In this document: positions 34,204-43,341 of the stretch, piece after piece | Layout of the letters: each line of letters starts with the position of its first letter | Numbering within the stretch: position 1 is the first letter of the stretch | From: Methylophilaceae bacterium | GTDB lineage: Bacteria > Pseudomonadota > Gammaproteobacteria > Burkholderiales > Methylophilaceae | DNA: 64,000 nt | Direction of reading: 5' to 3' | NCBI GenBank assembly: GCA_028122555.1 | Contig: JAOHSH010000001.1 | Location: forward strand, 28,458-92,457 | Position numbers and translations under genes: made by a program | The notes under the pieces: model-generated | Databases searched by the model: none | What the model saw: only the letters and a program-made list of their open reading frames with translations | Told to the model about the DNA's origin: nothing

Positions 34204-35142
34204 ATGAAATATTTATTCATAATTGATGAGCCAGAAACATTAAATTTTTATAAAGACACATCTATAGCCTTAATTAAAGAATGTCTTACTCAAAAAATTG
34301 AAACTCATTACACAGATATTAATTCGATATCTATTGATAAAAAACAAAATATAATTATCGACAGTCATCATATTTCTAGTATCAATTCATTAAGTATCAA
34401 TTCATTAAGTATCAAAAAAATAAAAATAAAAAATAAAATTCAATATTTTACAAAAATTTTTATAAGAAAAGATCCCCCTTTTGATACTAACTATTCCAAT
34501 CTAACTTTCATACTTGACCATGCAAAGAATTTTAATGTCGAAGTTATTAATAATCCTGTTTCAATTAGAAATCATAATGAAAAATTATCGATACTTAATT
34601 TTAAAAAACTAATCCCATCCACCATTATTTCATCAGAGGCTAAAGATATAATTAAATTTATTAAGAAAGAAAAAAAGGTGATCATAAAGCCACTTGACGG
34701 TATGGCAGGTAATGGAATTTTTATGGTTACGCCCGAAGATAAGAATATAAATGTTATTTTAGAAACAATTACAAATAATGGTAAAAAAACTGTGATGGCA
34801 CAAAAGTACTTACCAGAAATTAAAAAAGGAGATAAACGTATTATTGTAATTAAAGGTAAAGCTATTCCGTATTCTCTAGCAAGAATTCCATCTAAAGGTG
34901 AGTTTAGAGCTAATTTAGCAAAGGGAGGAAAAGGGAAAGCTCAAAAATTAACGAATGGAGATAAAAAAATAGTCATGGAAGTTAAAGACTTCCTAATTAA
35001 AGAAAAACTTAATTTTGTAGGTTTAGATATTATTGGTAATTACTTAACTGAAATAAATATTACAAGTCCTACTGGGATTGTTGAGATCGAAAAACAAACA
35101 AATTTTAAAGCTGCTGCATATATTATTAATGCGTTTAAATAG
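34204..35142 (+). CDS. gshB: Glutathione synthase
   Basis: 312 residues, ATP-grasp. It joins gamma-glutamylcysteine and glycine. The N-terminal domain has FIRKDPPFDTNY (substrate), the ATP-binding core KPLDGMAGNGIF, and the C-terminal metal site TEINITSPTGIVE with the Glu-x-Asn. An in-frame 15-base repeat (34378-34415) inserts extra INSLS copies in the N-terminal domain between the first strands. It overlaps the apbE start by 14 bases. Family length otherwise normal. Confidence 0.95.
   Translation: MKYLFIIDEPETLNFYKDTSIALIKECLTQKIETHYTDINSISIDKKQNIIIDSHHISSINSLSINSLSIKKIKIKNKIQYFTKIFIRKDPPFDTNYSNLTFILDHAKNFNVEVINNPVSIRNHNEKLSILNFKKLIPSTIISSEAKDIIKFIKKEKKVIIKPLDGMAGNGIFMVTPEDKNINVILETITNNGKKTVMAQKYLPEIKKGDKRIIVIKGKAIPYSLARIPSKGEFRANLAKGGKGKAQKLTNGDKKIVMEVKDFLIKEKLNFVGLDIIGNYLTEINITSPTGIVEIEKQTNFKAAAYIINAFK
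34378..34415 (+). repeat. 15-base in-frame tandem repeat inside gshB
   Basis: AGTATCAATTCATTA occurs twice in tandem (34378-34392, 34393-34407) and is followed by a third partial copy (AGTATCAA, 34408-34415). The unit is a multiple of three, so it encodes repeated INSLS without breaking the frame. Likely a slippage product; it may vary in copy number between strains. Confidence 0.85.
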
Positions 35143-36172
35143 CCTATTTATATTCTTTTTAATCAGCTTTTTATTTGGCTGCAGTGAAAATAAGATTCAA
35201 CATAGTAAAGATTTTATATTTGGCACATTGATTGATATTAAAATTTATGGCGAATCTAAAGTCATTGCTGAAAATGTATCTAATGAAATTTTTAATGAAT
35301 TTCATCGTCTACATAAATTACTTCATCCTTGGGAAAAAAGCCTTATCACAGATATTAATAATGCAATCTCTAAAAAACAACCCATACCTATTAACAATGA
35401 TGAAGTCATTAATATTCTAAAAAATACTCAGTATCTCGAGAAAAAAACTAAAAATTTATTTAATCCATCTATAGGGAAACTTATTACACTATGGGGATTT
35501 CACTCAGATTTTTATGATAACGAAGTGATTCCAAATCAAGAAAAAATTTTAAAGCTAGTGTCTTCAAATCCATCGATGCGATCAATTGAAATTGTGAACG
35601 GAATTTTAAAAAGTAATAATGAAAATGTTCAAATTGATTTAGGTGGTTATGCAAAAGGATATGCATTAGATCAAGCAAAAAAAATACTTTTAAAAAATAA
35701 TGTTAAAAATGCTTTAATAAATATTGGTGGTAATATTCTAGCTTCTGGCAAACATGGTGAACGCAATTGGTTAGTAGGAATACAAAACCCTAGAAAACCA
35801 AATGCATTAGCTACAATTAGTCTTGACCCTGGTTGGACTATTGGAACATCTGGTGATTATCAAAGATATTATATAATTAACAATAAAAGATATTCTCATT
35901 TAATCAACCCTAAGACAGGGTACCCCGATAATAAAACACAGTCCGCCACCATTTTATTACCACCAAGTAAAAATTCAGGAGTTCATTCAGACGTTTTTTC
36001 AAAACCTCTCTTTCTTGCTGATAAAAAAAATAAAGCAGCTATGGCTAAAGCACTAAATATTGGATATTTTCTAATTATATTGGATGATAACTCAATCCTT
36101 ATAAGTGAATCTTTAAATAAAAAAATAAATTGGGAAGAAGAAATTGAAAAAAAAATTATTACAATCTTATAA
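35129..36172 (+). CDS. apbE: FAD:protein FMN transferase (ApbE family lipoprotein)
   Basis: 347 residues from ATG 35129. The frame opens 17 codons earlier, but this start gives a clean lipoprotein signal (MRLNSLFIFFLISFLFGC, lipobox LFGC) and the normal ApbE N-terminus, so the longer start is rejected. ApbE flavinylates Thr residues in exported or membrane redox proteins. IDLGGYAKGYALDQA and NALINIGGNILASGKH bind FAD, and HSDVFSKPLFL carries the metal-site Asp. It is followed by a NusG-II protein and a Gx membrane protein, 29-base and 20-base overlaps, suggesting one envelope redox unit. No flavin-acceptor gene is seen in the window. Confidence 0.93.
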   Translation: MRLNSLFIFFLISFLFGCSENKIQHSKDFIFGTLIDIKIYGESKVIAENVSNEIFNEFHRLHKLLHPWEKSLITDINNAISKKQPIPINNDEVINILKNTQYLEKKTKNLFNPSIGKLITLWGFHSDFYDNEVIPNQEKILKLVSSNPSMRSIEIVNGILKSNNENVQIDLGGYAKGYALDQAKKILLKNNVKNALINIGGNILASGKHGERNWLVGIQNPRKPNALATISLDPGWTIGTSGDYQRYYIINNKRYSHLINPKTGYPDNKTQSATILLPPSKNSGVHSDVFSKPLFLADKKNKAAMAKALNIGYFLIILDDNSILISESLNKKINWEEEIEKKIITIL

Positions 36173-36533
36173 GTTAATCAAGATTGGGGACTGGTTTACT
36201 ATTATTTTATTTTGTTTACTAATTATTATTAGTACAAAATTACTTTGGAATATGCCACAAGGCGAATATCTAGAGATATATAAAAATAACGAATTATTAG
36301 CAACTTATAGTCTAAATCAAAAAATTACAAAGGAAATAAAAGGGAAAAAAGGAAAAACAAAAATTGTGATTGATAATGGAAGAGTTAGATTTTCTTCTTC
36401 TCCTTGTCCCAAAAAATACTGTATTCATCAAGGCTGGATAACTAAAGCAAATCAAACTATTATCTGTATTCCAAATGAAATATCGATCTCTATAATAGGT
36501 GCTAAAAAGGGATATGACACTATCAACTATTAA
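36144..36533 (+). CDS. Membrane-anchored NusG domain II protein
   Basis: 129 residues. One membrane helix (about 17-36) then a periplasmic NusG domain II: IDNGRVRFSSSPCPKKYC with Cys88 and Cys93, and IICIPNEISISI with Cys108. Despite the family name this domain is unlinked to transcription; exported copies near apbE and Gx proteins are found in several phyla. The start is TTG, with GGAAGAAG four bases before it and no ATG until after the helix; it overlaps apbE by 29 bases. Cysteines could bind a metal or cofactor; function unknown. Confidence 0.8.
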   Translation: MKKKLLQSYKLIKIGDWFTIILFCLLIIISTKLLWNMPQGEYLEIYKNNELLATYSLNQKITKEIKGKKGKTKIVIDNGRVRFSSSPCPKKYCIHQGWITKANQTIICIPNEISISIIGAKKGYDTINY

Positions 36534-37029
36534 GATTACTGATAGAGATCACCAAATAGCTAAGTTATCTGCTATAGCTGTTGCATTATCATTAGTTGAA
36601 TTCTTCTTTCCAAGTCCTATACCTGGAGTGAAACCAGGCATAGCAAACATCATAATTTTGTACACTATTTTTAAATTTGATATGCAAATGGGGGTATGGG
36701 TCTCACTTATCAGAGTTTTTGTAACAAGTATTATTTTAGGTTCATTTTTAAGTCCAACATTCTTTCTCAGCCTTAGTGGTGCAATATTTAGCCTTCTTTC
36801 ACTTATGGTTTTTAAGAATCTAAAACGTGAATATTTTAGTATAATTAGTTTGAGTTTAATTGCCTCATTAGCTCATATCTTTGGTCAGTTTATTATTGTA
36901 AGAATTTGGATAATTCCACATAATGGGATTTTCTATCTTTTACCAATCTTTATAGTATCAGCTTTTATCTTTGGATTAGTTACTGCACTCATTACAATTA
37001 AGCTTCTCCAATTAAACCCAAAAAAATAA
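36514..37029 (+). CDS. Gx transporter family / heptaprenyl diphosphate synthase component I-like membrane protein
   Basis: 171 residues with about five membrane helices and ECF-transporter S-component-like look. FFPSPIPGVKPGIANIIILY and GSFLSPTFFLSLSGAIFSLL match the family once named heptaprenyl diphosphate synthase component I. ATG 36514 is preferred; a GTG 15 bases upstream is possible but has no Shine-Dalgarno. It overlaps the NusG-II gene by 20 bases. With ApbE and NusG-II it recalls flavin-based extracellular electron-transfer loci of Gram-positive bacteria; a quinone-precursor or flavin transport role is inference. Confidence 0.8.
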   Translation: MTLSTIKITDRDHQIAKLSAIAVALSLVEFFFPSPIPGVKPGIANIIILYTIFKFDMQMGVWVSLIRVFVTSIILGSFLSPTFFLSLSGAIFSLLSLMVFKNLKREYFSIISLSLIASLAHIFGQFIIVRIWIIPHNGIFYLLPIFIVSAFIFGLVTALITIKLLQLNPKK

Positions 37030-37069
37030 TTTTTATTAATGATAAAATAATAGTAACGAGGAATTAATT

Positions 37070-37222
37070 ATGAAAATCTACTATACAATTTGTTTATTAG
37101 CCATATCAATATTTATAAATAGTTGTGGAACTAAAGGACCGCTATATATTCCTGAAGAAAAATACCCACAGGCATTCCTTCAAGAAGATATTTTTTTATT
37201 TCAATATGCAATGTTAGCTTAA
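37070..37222 (+). CDS. lptM: LptM-type small lipoprotein (YifL family)
   Basis: 50 residues. A short lipoprotein signal ends in INSC (Cys19), followed at once by GTKGPLYIPEE, the signature of the LptM/YifL proteins (usual form CGLKGPLYLP). In E. coli LptM helps LptD mature in the LPS translocon at the outer membrane. It lies 2 bases before lysA, the standard lptM-lysA order, with a GAGG Shine-Dalgarno eight bases before the ATG. The tail after residue 35 is rich in Phe, Leu and Gln and is not conserved in my memory of the family. The gene is too short for many gene callers. Confidence 0.88.
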   Translation: MKIYYTICLLAISIFINSCGTKGPLYIPEEKYPQAFLQEDIFLFQYAMLA

Positions 37223-37224
37223 AA

Positions 37225-38475
37225 ATGAACGAAACTATTTTAAAAAAAAATAAAGGCAAATATTCTATTGAAAATGTTCCTATTAATGACATTACTGAAA
37301 AATTTGGAACCCCATCTTATGTCTATTCTAAAAAGATTATTTTAAATAATTACCTAGATTTTAAAAATCAATTTGAAGGGATAGATCATCTCATTTGTTT
37401 TGCAGTAAAATCTAATCCTAATATAGCCATATTAAATTTACTAGCAAAGAATGGTGCGGGTTTTGATATTGTTTCTGGAGGAGAGCTTCAAAGAGTTTTA
37501 GCTGCAAAAGGCGATCCAAAGAAAGTTGTTTTTTCAGGAGTTGGTAAATCTCAAGAAGACATTGAATTAGCCATTGAGCATAATATTTTGACATTTAATG
37601 TCGAATCAGAAGCTGAGCTTTATCGTATTCAAAATTCTGCTAAAAAATTAAATAAAAAAGCTAATATATCAATTCGTGTAAATCCAGATGTAGATCCTAA
37701 AACACATCCATATATATCAACTGGTCTTAAAGATAATAAATTTGGTGTTGATGAGCAGAAAGCAATTTCAATGTATAAAATTGCAAAAACTCTTGATGCT
37801 ATTAATATTAAAGGTATTGATTGCCACATTGGATCCCAGATAACTGAATTAAAACCTTTTGAAGATTCAATCAAAAAATTACTCGAATTGATAGATCATT
37901 TAGAATCACTCAATATAAAAATAGAACATATTGATGTTGGCGGAGGTATTGGTATTCAATACTCTAAAGAAACACCGCCTTCATTCTATGAGTATTCTAA
38001 AACAGTAAAAAATATAATCGGAAACCGAAATTTAAAAGTTATTTTTGAACCTGGTCGTGTATTAATAGGTAAGGCAGGAATCTTATTAACAGAGGTAGAA
38101 TATGTAAAAAATAGTTCTGATAAAAATTTCTTAATTGTAAATGCAGCCATGAATGACTTAATGCGGCCGGCTCTTTACCAAGCTTTTCATGAAATAATAA
38201 ATATATCTCAATCCAATTCTGATAAAAAAAATTATGATGTTGTTGGTCCTGTATGCGAAACAGGTGACTTTCTTGGTAAAGATCGTTTTATGTCTGCTGA
38301 AGAAAAAAATATTTTAGCTATTCTGGATGTGGGAGCATATGGAATGTCAATGAGCTCAAATTATAACTCTCGCCCAAAAGTACCAGAAATAATAGTCGAT
38401 GATAATAAGTGCCATCTTATAAAAAACCGAGAATCTTTTTCTGATTTGATTAACAGTGAGAAATTATTACCTTAA
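37225..38475 (+). CDS. lysA: Diaminopimelate decarboxylase
   Basis: 416 residues, PLP enzyme of the alanine-racemase fold. It decarboxylates meso-diaminopimelate to lysine. The PLP Lys is in CFAVKSNPNIAIL; CHIGSQITEL, VGGGIGIQY and EPGRVLIG bind the cofactor phosphate and substrate; GPVCETGDFLGKDR holds the catalytic Cys of the partner subunit. It follows lptM and precedes ispH by 9 bases. Confidence 0.97.
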   Translation: MNETILKKNKGKYSIENVPINDITEKFGTPSYVYSKKIILNNYLDFKNQFEGIDHLICFAVKSNPNIAILNLLAKNGAGFDIVSGGELQRVLAAKGDPKKVVFSGVGKSQEDIELAIEHNILTFNVESEAELYRIQNSAKKLNKKANISIRVNPDVDPKTHPYISTGLKDNKFGVDEQKAISMYKIAKTLDAINIKGIDCHIGSQITELKPFEDSIKKLLELIDHLESLNIKIEHIDVGGGIGIQYSKETPPSFYEYSKTVKNIIGNRNLKVIFEPGRVLIGKAGILLTEVEYVKNSSDKNFLIVNAAMNDLMRPALYQAFHEIINISQSNSDKKNYDVVGPVCETGDFLGKDRFMSAEEKNILAILDVGAYGMSMSSNYNSRPKVPEIIVDDNKCHLIKNRESFSDLINSEKLLP

Positions 38476-38483
38476 TTTAAAAT

Positions 38484-39428
38484 ATGTCAAAAGAGACCGT
38501 TAATTTATCGTTAGCTAATCCCAGAGGTTTTTGTGCTGGTGTTGATAGAGCAATCTTAATTGTAGAGAAGGCTTTAGAAAAATATGGCGCCCCCATTTAT
38601 GTTCACCATGAAGTTGTTCACAACAAATATGTAATTAATAACCTAAAGAAGAAAGGTGCTATTTTCGTTGATAGTATAAAAGATATCCCAAAAACTAGTC
38701 ATGTAATTTTTAGTGCTCATGGTGTTTCTAAAGCAATTAAAAAAGAGGCTCAAGACTTTAATTTAATTGCAATTGATGCAACTTGTCCATTAGTAACTAA
38801 AGTTCATGGTGAAGTAAATAAATTAAGCGAGCAAGAACATACTATTATTATGATTGGGCATAAAGGCCATCCAGAGGTAGAAGGAACTATGGGGCAAATA
38901 AATAAAAATTCCTCAAATAGCCAAATTCATTTAGTAGAAAGTGTTAGAGATGTCAAAAAATTAAACCTTTTAGATTCAAATAAGCTTAGCTATGTAAGTC
39001 AAACTACTTTGTCAATGGATGATACAAAAAAGATAATTGATTCATTAAAGAATAAATACCCATTAATTTCTGGTCCAAAAAATGATGATATATGTTACGC
39101 AACTCAAAATAGACAGGAAGCTGTAAAAAAAATGTTAGGAAAACATGACCTTATTTTTGTAATCGGGTCAAAAAATAGCTCTAATTCTAATAGGCTTGCA
39201 GAAATTGCTAAAGAAAAAAAAATAGATGCTATTCTCATAGATAATATGTCAGATTTTAAAGAGAGTTGGCTAAAAAATAAAAAAAATATCGGTGTTACAG
39301 CTGGTGCTTCAGCCCCAGAACTTCTTGTTCAGGAGCTTATTACTGAGATTAAGAAAACTAAAGATATATTAATTTCTGAAATTAAAGGAATTGAAGAAAC
39401 TATTATTTTCAAACTCCCAAAAATTTGA
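38484..39428 (+). CDS. ispH: 4-hydroxy-3-methylbut-2-enyl diphosphate reductase
   Basis: 314 residues, last enzyme of the MEP isoprenoid route, making IPP and DMAPP. Three cluster cysteines are visible: Cys17 in NPRGFCAGVDRA, one in DATCPLVTK and one in DDICYATQNRQEA; the catalytic Glu is in EHTIIMIGHKGHPEVEGT. Needs reduced ferredoxin or flavodoxin. It overlaps nudB by four bases; nudB then lies 19 bases before nadA. Confidence 0.97.
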   Translation: MSKETVNLSLANPRGFCAGVDRAILIVEKALEKYGAPIYVHHEVVHNKYVINNLKKKGAIFVDSIKDIPKTSHVIFSAHGVSKAIKKEAQDFNLIAIDATCPLVTKVHGEVNKLSEQEHTIIMIGHKGHPEVEGTMGQINKNSSNSQIHLVESVRDVKKLNLLDSNKLSYVSQTTLSMDDTKKIIDSLKNKYPLISGPKNDDICYATQNRQEAVKKMLGKHDLIFVIGSKNSSNSNRLAEIAKEKKIDAILIDNMSDFKESWLKNKKNIGVTAGASAPELLVQELITEIKKTKDILISEIKGIEETIIFKLPKI

Positions 39429-39874
39429 AACATAAAAGTTACAAGACTCCAATCTCATCTCTAGTTGTTATCTACACTAAACAACTAGATATATTACTTC
39501 TTAGTCGATGTGATAAGAAAAATTTTTGGCAATCAGTTACAGGGAGTCTTGAGAAAAATGAATCTCCAATTGACACTGCAAAAAGAGAAGTGTTTGAAGA
39601 AACTGGTATTGTTTGCGATAATTACTTATTAGAGGATTGGAATTTAAATCATCAATATAAAATATTTTCTCATTGGCGACATCGTTATAGGCCTGGTGTT
39701 TTGTATAATACTGAACATATTTTTGGTTTAGAATTACCACAGAAATTACCTATTAGTCTTGCACCTGAAGAACATAATGATTTTAAGTGGGTCGGATTAG
39801 ATTCGGCAAAGAAGTTAGTTTTTTCTTGGACAAATGTTAAAGCACTAGAAAAATTATCCGAAATTAAACTATAA
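39425..39874 (+). CDS. nudB: Dihydroneopterin triphosphate diphosphatase (Nudix)
   Basis: 149 residues. A complete Nudix box GX5EX7REUXEEXGU is present from GSLEKNESPI through REVFEETGI. The N-terminus (YKTPISSLVVIY) and FWQSVTGSLE match NudB, which removes pyrophosphate from dihydroneopterin triphosphate in folate synthesis. Start is TTG at 39425, overlapping the ispH stop; no ATG in frame fits. A general Nudix hydrolase is the alternative, but the FWQSVTGS context favours NudB. Confidence 0.88.
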   Translation: MKHKSYKTPISSLVVIYTKQLDILLLSRCDKKNFWQSVTGSLEKNESPIDTAKREVFEETGIVCDNYLLEDWNLNHQYKIFSHWRHRYRPGVLYNTEHIFGLELPQKLPISLAPEEHNDFKWVGLDSAKKLVFSWTNVKALEKLSEIKL

Positions 39875-39893
39875 AGAAGTTAGAATACACAAT

Positions 39894-40991
39894 ATGAATA
39901 CAGCTACTATCAAGTTCGATGCTTTTGAGAATCTTAAAAATGACGATTGTCAGGATAGGATTATTAAAGCAAGGAATAGTCTTGGTGATAAAATTGCTAT
40001 CTTAGGTCACCATTATCAAAATGAAACAGTTTATAGGCACGCTGATTACTCAGGAGACTCATTAAAACTCGCACAATATGTTCAAAAACTGGACGCAAAA
40101 TATATTGTTTTTCTCGGTGTTCATTTTATGGCTGAAGTTTCTAATATTTTATCTAGAAAAGACCAAATTACTGTTTTACCAGATCTTTCAGCTGGCTGCT
40201 CTATGGCTGATATGGCAAATTTAGCAAAAGTTGAAAGGACATATCGCGAACTTTCTAAAGTTTTAGATTTTGATAAAACTATTACCCCAATTACATACAT
40301 TAATTCAGCAGCTGATCTAAAAGCTTTTTGTGGTGAGCACAATGGTATTGTTTGCACTTCAACAAATGCACCAAATATTCTTGATTGGGCATTTAAGCAA
40401 AAAGAAAAAGTATTATTTTTTCCAGATCAAAATTTAGGGAGATGGACAGGTCATAAAATGGGAATACCTTTGGAGGATATGCCAGTCTGGGATCCTGATT
40501 TGCCTCTAGGTGGTTTAACAGAGAAACAAATATCTGATTCCAAAGTTTTGTTATGGAAGGGGCACTGTGCAGTTCACCAGATGTTTAGGTTGCAGCATAT
40601 TGAGAAATTTAGAGAGCTACATCCTGAAGGATTTGTTATATCCCATCCCGAATCTCCTTTTGAGGTTTGTAAAAATTCTGATTATGTTGGATCTACTGAA
40701 TTTATTCTTAATACAATTAAGCAATCCAAAGAAAATACTAAATGGTTAGTTGGTACTGAACTAAACCTTGTTAATAGATTAGCTAATGAAATGAAGGCAG
40801 AAGGTAAATTAGTAAAATTTATGTCTCATGTAGTTTGTGAATGTTCAACTATGGCTAGGATAGACCCACAGCATCTAGCTTGGACTTTAGAGAATATTAT
40901 TAAAGATCGTCCAGTTAATATAATTGAAGTTCCAAAAAAAGAATCTAAACTAGCAAAACTAGCATTAGATCGAATGCTTGAAGTCTCTTAA
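39894..40991 (+). CDS. nadA: Quinolinate synthase
   Basis: 365 residues, longer-form NadA. It condenses iminoaspartate and dihydroxyacetone phosphate to quinolinate, using one 4Fe-4S cluster. Cluster cysteines are in SAGCSMADM, KGHCAVHQM and VVCECSTMA; ILGHHYQNETVYRHADYSGD is the substrate strand. nadB and nadC are outside the window. It ends in a 14-base overlap with the HIT gene. Confidence 0.97.
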   Translation: MNTATIKFDAFENLKNDDCQDRIIKARNSLGDKIAILGHHYQNETVYRHADYSGDSLKLAQYVQKLDAKYIVFLGVHFMAEVSNILSRKDQITVLPDLSAGCSMADMANLAKVERTYRELSKVLDFDKTITPITYINSAADLKAFCGEHNGIVCTSTNAPNILDWAFKQKEKVLFFPDQNLGRWTGHKMGIPLEDMPVWDPDLPLGGLTEKQISDSKVLLWKGHCAVHQMFRLQHIEKFRELHPEGFVISHPESPFEVCKNSDYVGSTEFILNTIKQSKENTKWLVGTELNLVNRLANEMKAEGKLVKFMSHVVCECSTMARIDPQHLAWTLENIIKDRPVNIIEVPKKESKLAKLALDRMLEVS

Positions 40992-41403
40992 ATTTAAAGG
41001 TTGTCCTCTTTGCTCGAAACAAGAGTATCCCATAATTTTTTCAAATGATTTTTTACGTATTTTATTAATTAATAATCAAAATTACCCTGGTTATTGTCGT
41101 GTAGATCTTATTGATCATATTAAAGAAATGTCAGATTTAAACAAAAAATCTCAGAATAAATTAATGAAAACTATTTTTTTAATTGAAAAAATTATTAAGG
41201 TATATATTAATCCAGATAAAATTAATTTGGCGTCCCTTGGTAACATAACTCCACATTTGCATTGGCATATTATCCCAAGACATTTTAAAGATAACCATTT
41301 TCCAAATAGTATTTGGAGTACAAAAAAAAGAAATTCAACTAAAGAATTTTCAAAAGAGGAAGAATTACAATTTATCGAACATGTAAGAGAGAAATTAAGC
41401 TAA
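40978..41403 (+). CDS. HIT-family hydrolase
   Basis: 141 residues. The histidine triad is HLHWHIIPR (HxHxHxx). The N-terminal CPLC could bind zinc, as in FHIT-like and GalT-like members. HIT proteins hydrolyse or transfer nucleoside phosphates; the substrate here is unknown. Start is TTG at 40978, inside the nadA end; no in-frame ATG lies before the CPLC. Its end overlaps the ferredoxin-like gene by 9 bases, convergent. Confidence 0.85.
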   Translation: MKSLKFKGCPLCSKQEYPIIFSNDFLRILLINNQNYPGYCRVDLIDHIKEMSDLNKKSQNKLMKTIFLIEKIIKVYINPDKINLASLGNITPHLHWHIIPRHFKDNHFPNSIWSTKKRNSTKEFSKEEELQFIEHVREKLS

Positions 41404-41703
41404 TAATCTTTCCACTACCCCTCCTTTAAGAAGGTGCTTGCTAATTATCTCATCAATATCTTCTTTTTTTGAATATCTATACCATATACCTTCTGGGTAA
41501 ATAACCATCAAAGGTCCCTCATAGCATCTATCAAAACATCCACCTCTGTTTACACGAACTTTATTAGCTCCATTTAAATTTAATGATTTAATCTTTTTTT
41601 TCATATAATTAAATATGGGTTCAGCATCAAAGTCTGAACAACATTGCTCCCCATCATCTCTTTTATTGAGGCAAAAGAAGATATGATACTTATAAAAATT
41701 CAT
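41395..41703 (-). CDS. Thioredoxin-like [2Fe-2S] ferredoxin
   Basis: 102 residues. A thioredoxin-fold 2Fe-2S protein: HIFFCLNKRDDGEQCCSDF holds the first two cluster cysteines and GGCFDRCYEGPLMVIYPEGIW the C-x3-C pair. Similar (2Fe-2S) ferredoxin domain proteins occur in many proteobacteria, often of unknown partner. No signal peptide. It lies just upstream of actP by 3 bases on the same strand, so it may be the 3' member of a yjcH-actP transcript. Confidence 0.88.
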   Translation of the reverse strand: MNFYKYHIFFCLNKRDDGEQCCSDFDAEPIFNYMKKKIKSLNLNGANKVRVNRGGCFDRCYEGPLMVIYPEGIWYRYSKKEDIDEIISKHLLKGGVVERLLA

Positions 41704-41706
41704 AAC

Positions 41707-43341
41707 TTAATGATTACTTGGTTTTTCAATACCAATCCCTGTTTGTGATCTGAAATATTGAGTTTTAAATAATTTTTTCTCAGCCATAGAAGCTTTCGAT
41801 TTATCTGTTAAAGAAAAAAACCATATCCCAAAAAATGTTACTGTCATAGAAAATAAAGCTGGGTACTTATAATGAAAAATTGCTTTATCATTATTAAATA
41901 TATCTACCCATACTACCGGTCCTAAAATTACTAAAAGTATCACAAGAATTAAACCGGCTGAACCTCCAATAACTGCTCCTCTTGTTGTAAGATTTTTCCA
42001 ATATATAGATAGGAATAATATCGGAAAATTTGTAGTTGCCGCAATGGCAAATGCTAAACCCACCATAAATGCAACATTTTGTTTTTCAAAAATTATTCCT
42101 AAAAATATAGCAAGGATACCTAAAGAAATTGTAGCGATCTTTGATATTTTCATTTCTTTTTTTTCGTCACTTTGACCTTTTAAAAAAACATTTGCATATA
42201 AATCATGAGATATTGCGGAGGCCCCTGCAAGTGTTAATCCTGAAACAACTGCTAAAATTGTAGCAAATGCTACTGCTGAAATAAAGCCAAGTAAAATATC
42301 CCCGCCAACAGCATGAGAAAGATGAATCGCTGCCATATTATTATTACCTATTAACATACCAGTATCATTTAAATATTCTGGATTATTAGAAACTAATACA
42401 ATGGCACCAAATCCAATTATAAAAGTTAAGATATAAAAATATCCGATAAATCCAGTAGCATAAACCACGGATTTTCTAGCCTCTACTGCATCTGGTACTG
42501 TAAAAAATCGCATCAAAATATGTGGAAGACCTGCCGTACCAAACATTAAAGCAAGGCCTAAAGATATTGCTGAAATTGGATCAGATATTAATCCTCCTGG
42601 CGCCATAATAGCCTCACCTTTGTCATGAGAACTAACAGCTGCAGAAAAAAACTGATCAATATTAAATTGAAATTGATGTAAAACAAAAAATGCAATTATT
42701 GTTGCGCCAAATAATAAAAGAACTGCTTTAATTATTTGTACCCAAGTTGTAGCTAACATACCCCCAAAGGTTACATAAGAAATCATTAAGGCACCAACTA
42801 TAGTGACAGCGGAATAATATGGCAAACCAAATAGAATTTCAATAAGCTTACCAGCTCCTACCATTTGTGCTATTAAATATAAAGTTACGGTAGATAATGA
42901 TCCACATGCAGCTAAAATTCTAATTGGTTTTTGCTTAAGTCTAAATGAAACCACATCTGCAAAACTGTATTTACCCAGATTTCTAAGTGGCTCTGCAATC
43001 AATAATAAAATAATAGGCCATCCAATCAAAAAACCAATTGAATAAATAAGCCCATCAAATCCAGACAAATAAACTAAGCCTGAAATTCCCAGAAAAGAAG
43101 CTGCAGACATAAAATCACCTGATATTGCCAACCCATTTTGAAGTCCAGTAATATTTCCACCTGCCGTATAAAAACCTGATACTGTTTGAGTTCTTTTTGA
43201 TGCCCAATATGTTATTAAAAGTGTGGCCCCAACAAACAAAACAAACATAATAATTGCCATATAATTTTGTTTTGGTTCAGAGGTTGAAGCGATTAATAGA
43301 GATGGAAATAAAATTCCTAATAAAAAAAATAATTTATACAT
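41707..43341 (-). CDS. actP: Cation/acetate symporter ActP
   Basis: 544 residues, sodium:solute symporter family, about 13 membrane helices, first 20 residues signal-like. [21 protein letters not shown] is the ActP N-terminal block and [15 protein letters not shown] the sodium-site helix; length matches the roughly 550-residue ActP group. It imports acetate or similar short carboxylates. Overlaps yjcH by 8 bases. No acs is in the window, unlike the E. coli acs-yjcH-actP unit. Confidence 0.93.
   Translation of the reverse strand: MYKLFFLLGILFPSLLIASTSEPKQNYMAIIMFVLFVGATLLITYWASKRTQTVSGFYTAGGNITGLQNGLAISGDFMSAASFLGISGLVYLSGFDGLIYSIGFLIGWPIILLLIAEPLRNLGKYSFADVVSFRLKQKPIRILAACGSLSTVTLYLIAQMVGAGKLIEILFGLPYYSAVTIVGALMISYVTFGGMLATTWVQIIKAVLLLFGATIIAFFVLHQFQFNIDQFFSAAVSSHDKGEAIMAPGGLISDPISAISLGLALMFGTAGLPHILMRFFTVPDAVEARKSVVYATGFIGYFYILTFIIGFGAIVLVSNNPEYLNDTGMLIGNNNMAAIHLSHAVGGDILLGFISAVAFATILAVVSGLTLAGASAISHDLYANVFLKGQSDEKKEMKISKIATISLGILAIFLGIIFEKQNVAFMVGLAFAIAATTNFPILFLSIYWKNLTTRGAVIGGSAGLILVILLVILGPVVWVDIFNNDKAIFHYKYPALFSMTVTFFGIWFFSLTDKSKASMAEKKLFKTQYFRSQTGIGIEKPSNH

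Noticed and set aside
35078-35128. Seventeen extra codons at the start of apbE
   Set aside because: They would put charged residues before the lipoprotein signal; ATG 35129 gives a normal lipobox at the right distance.
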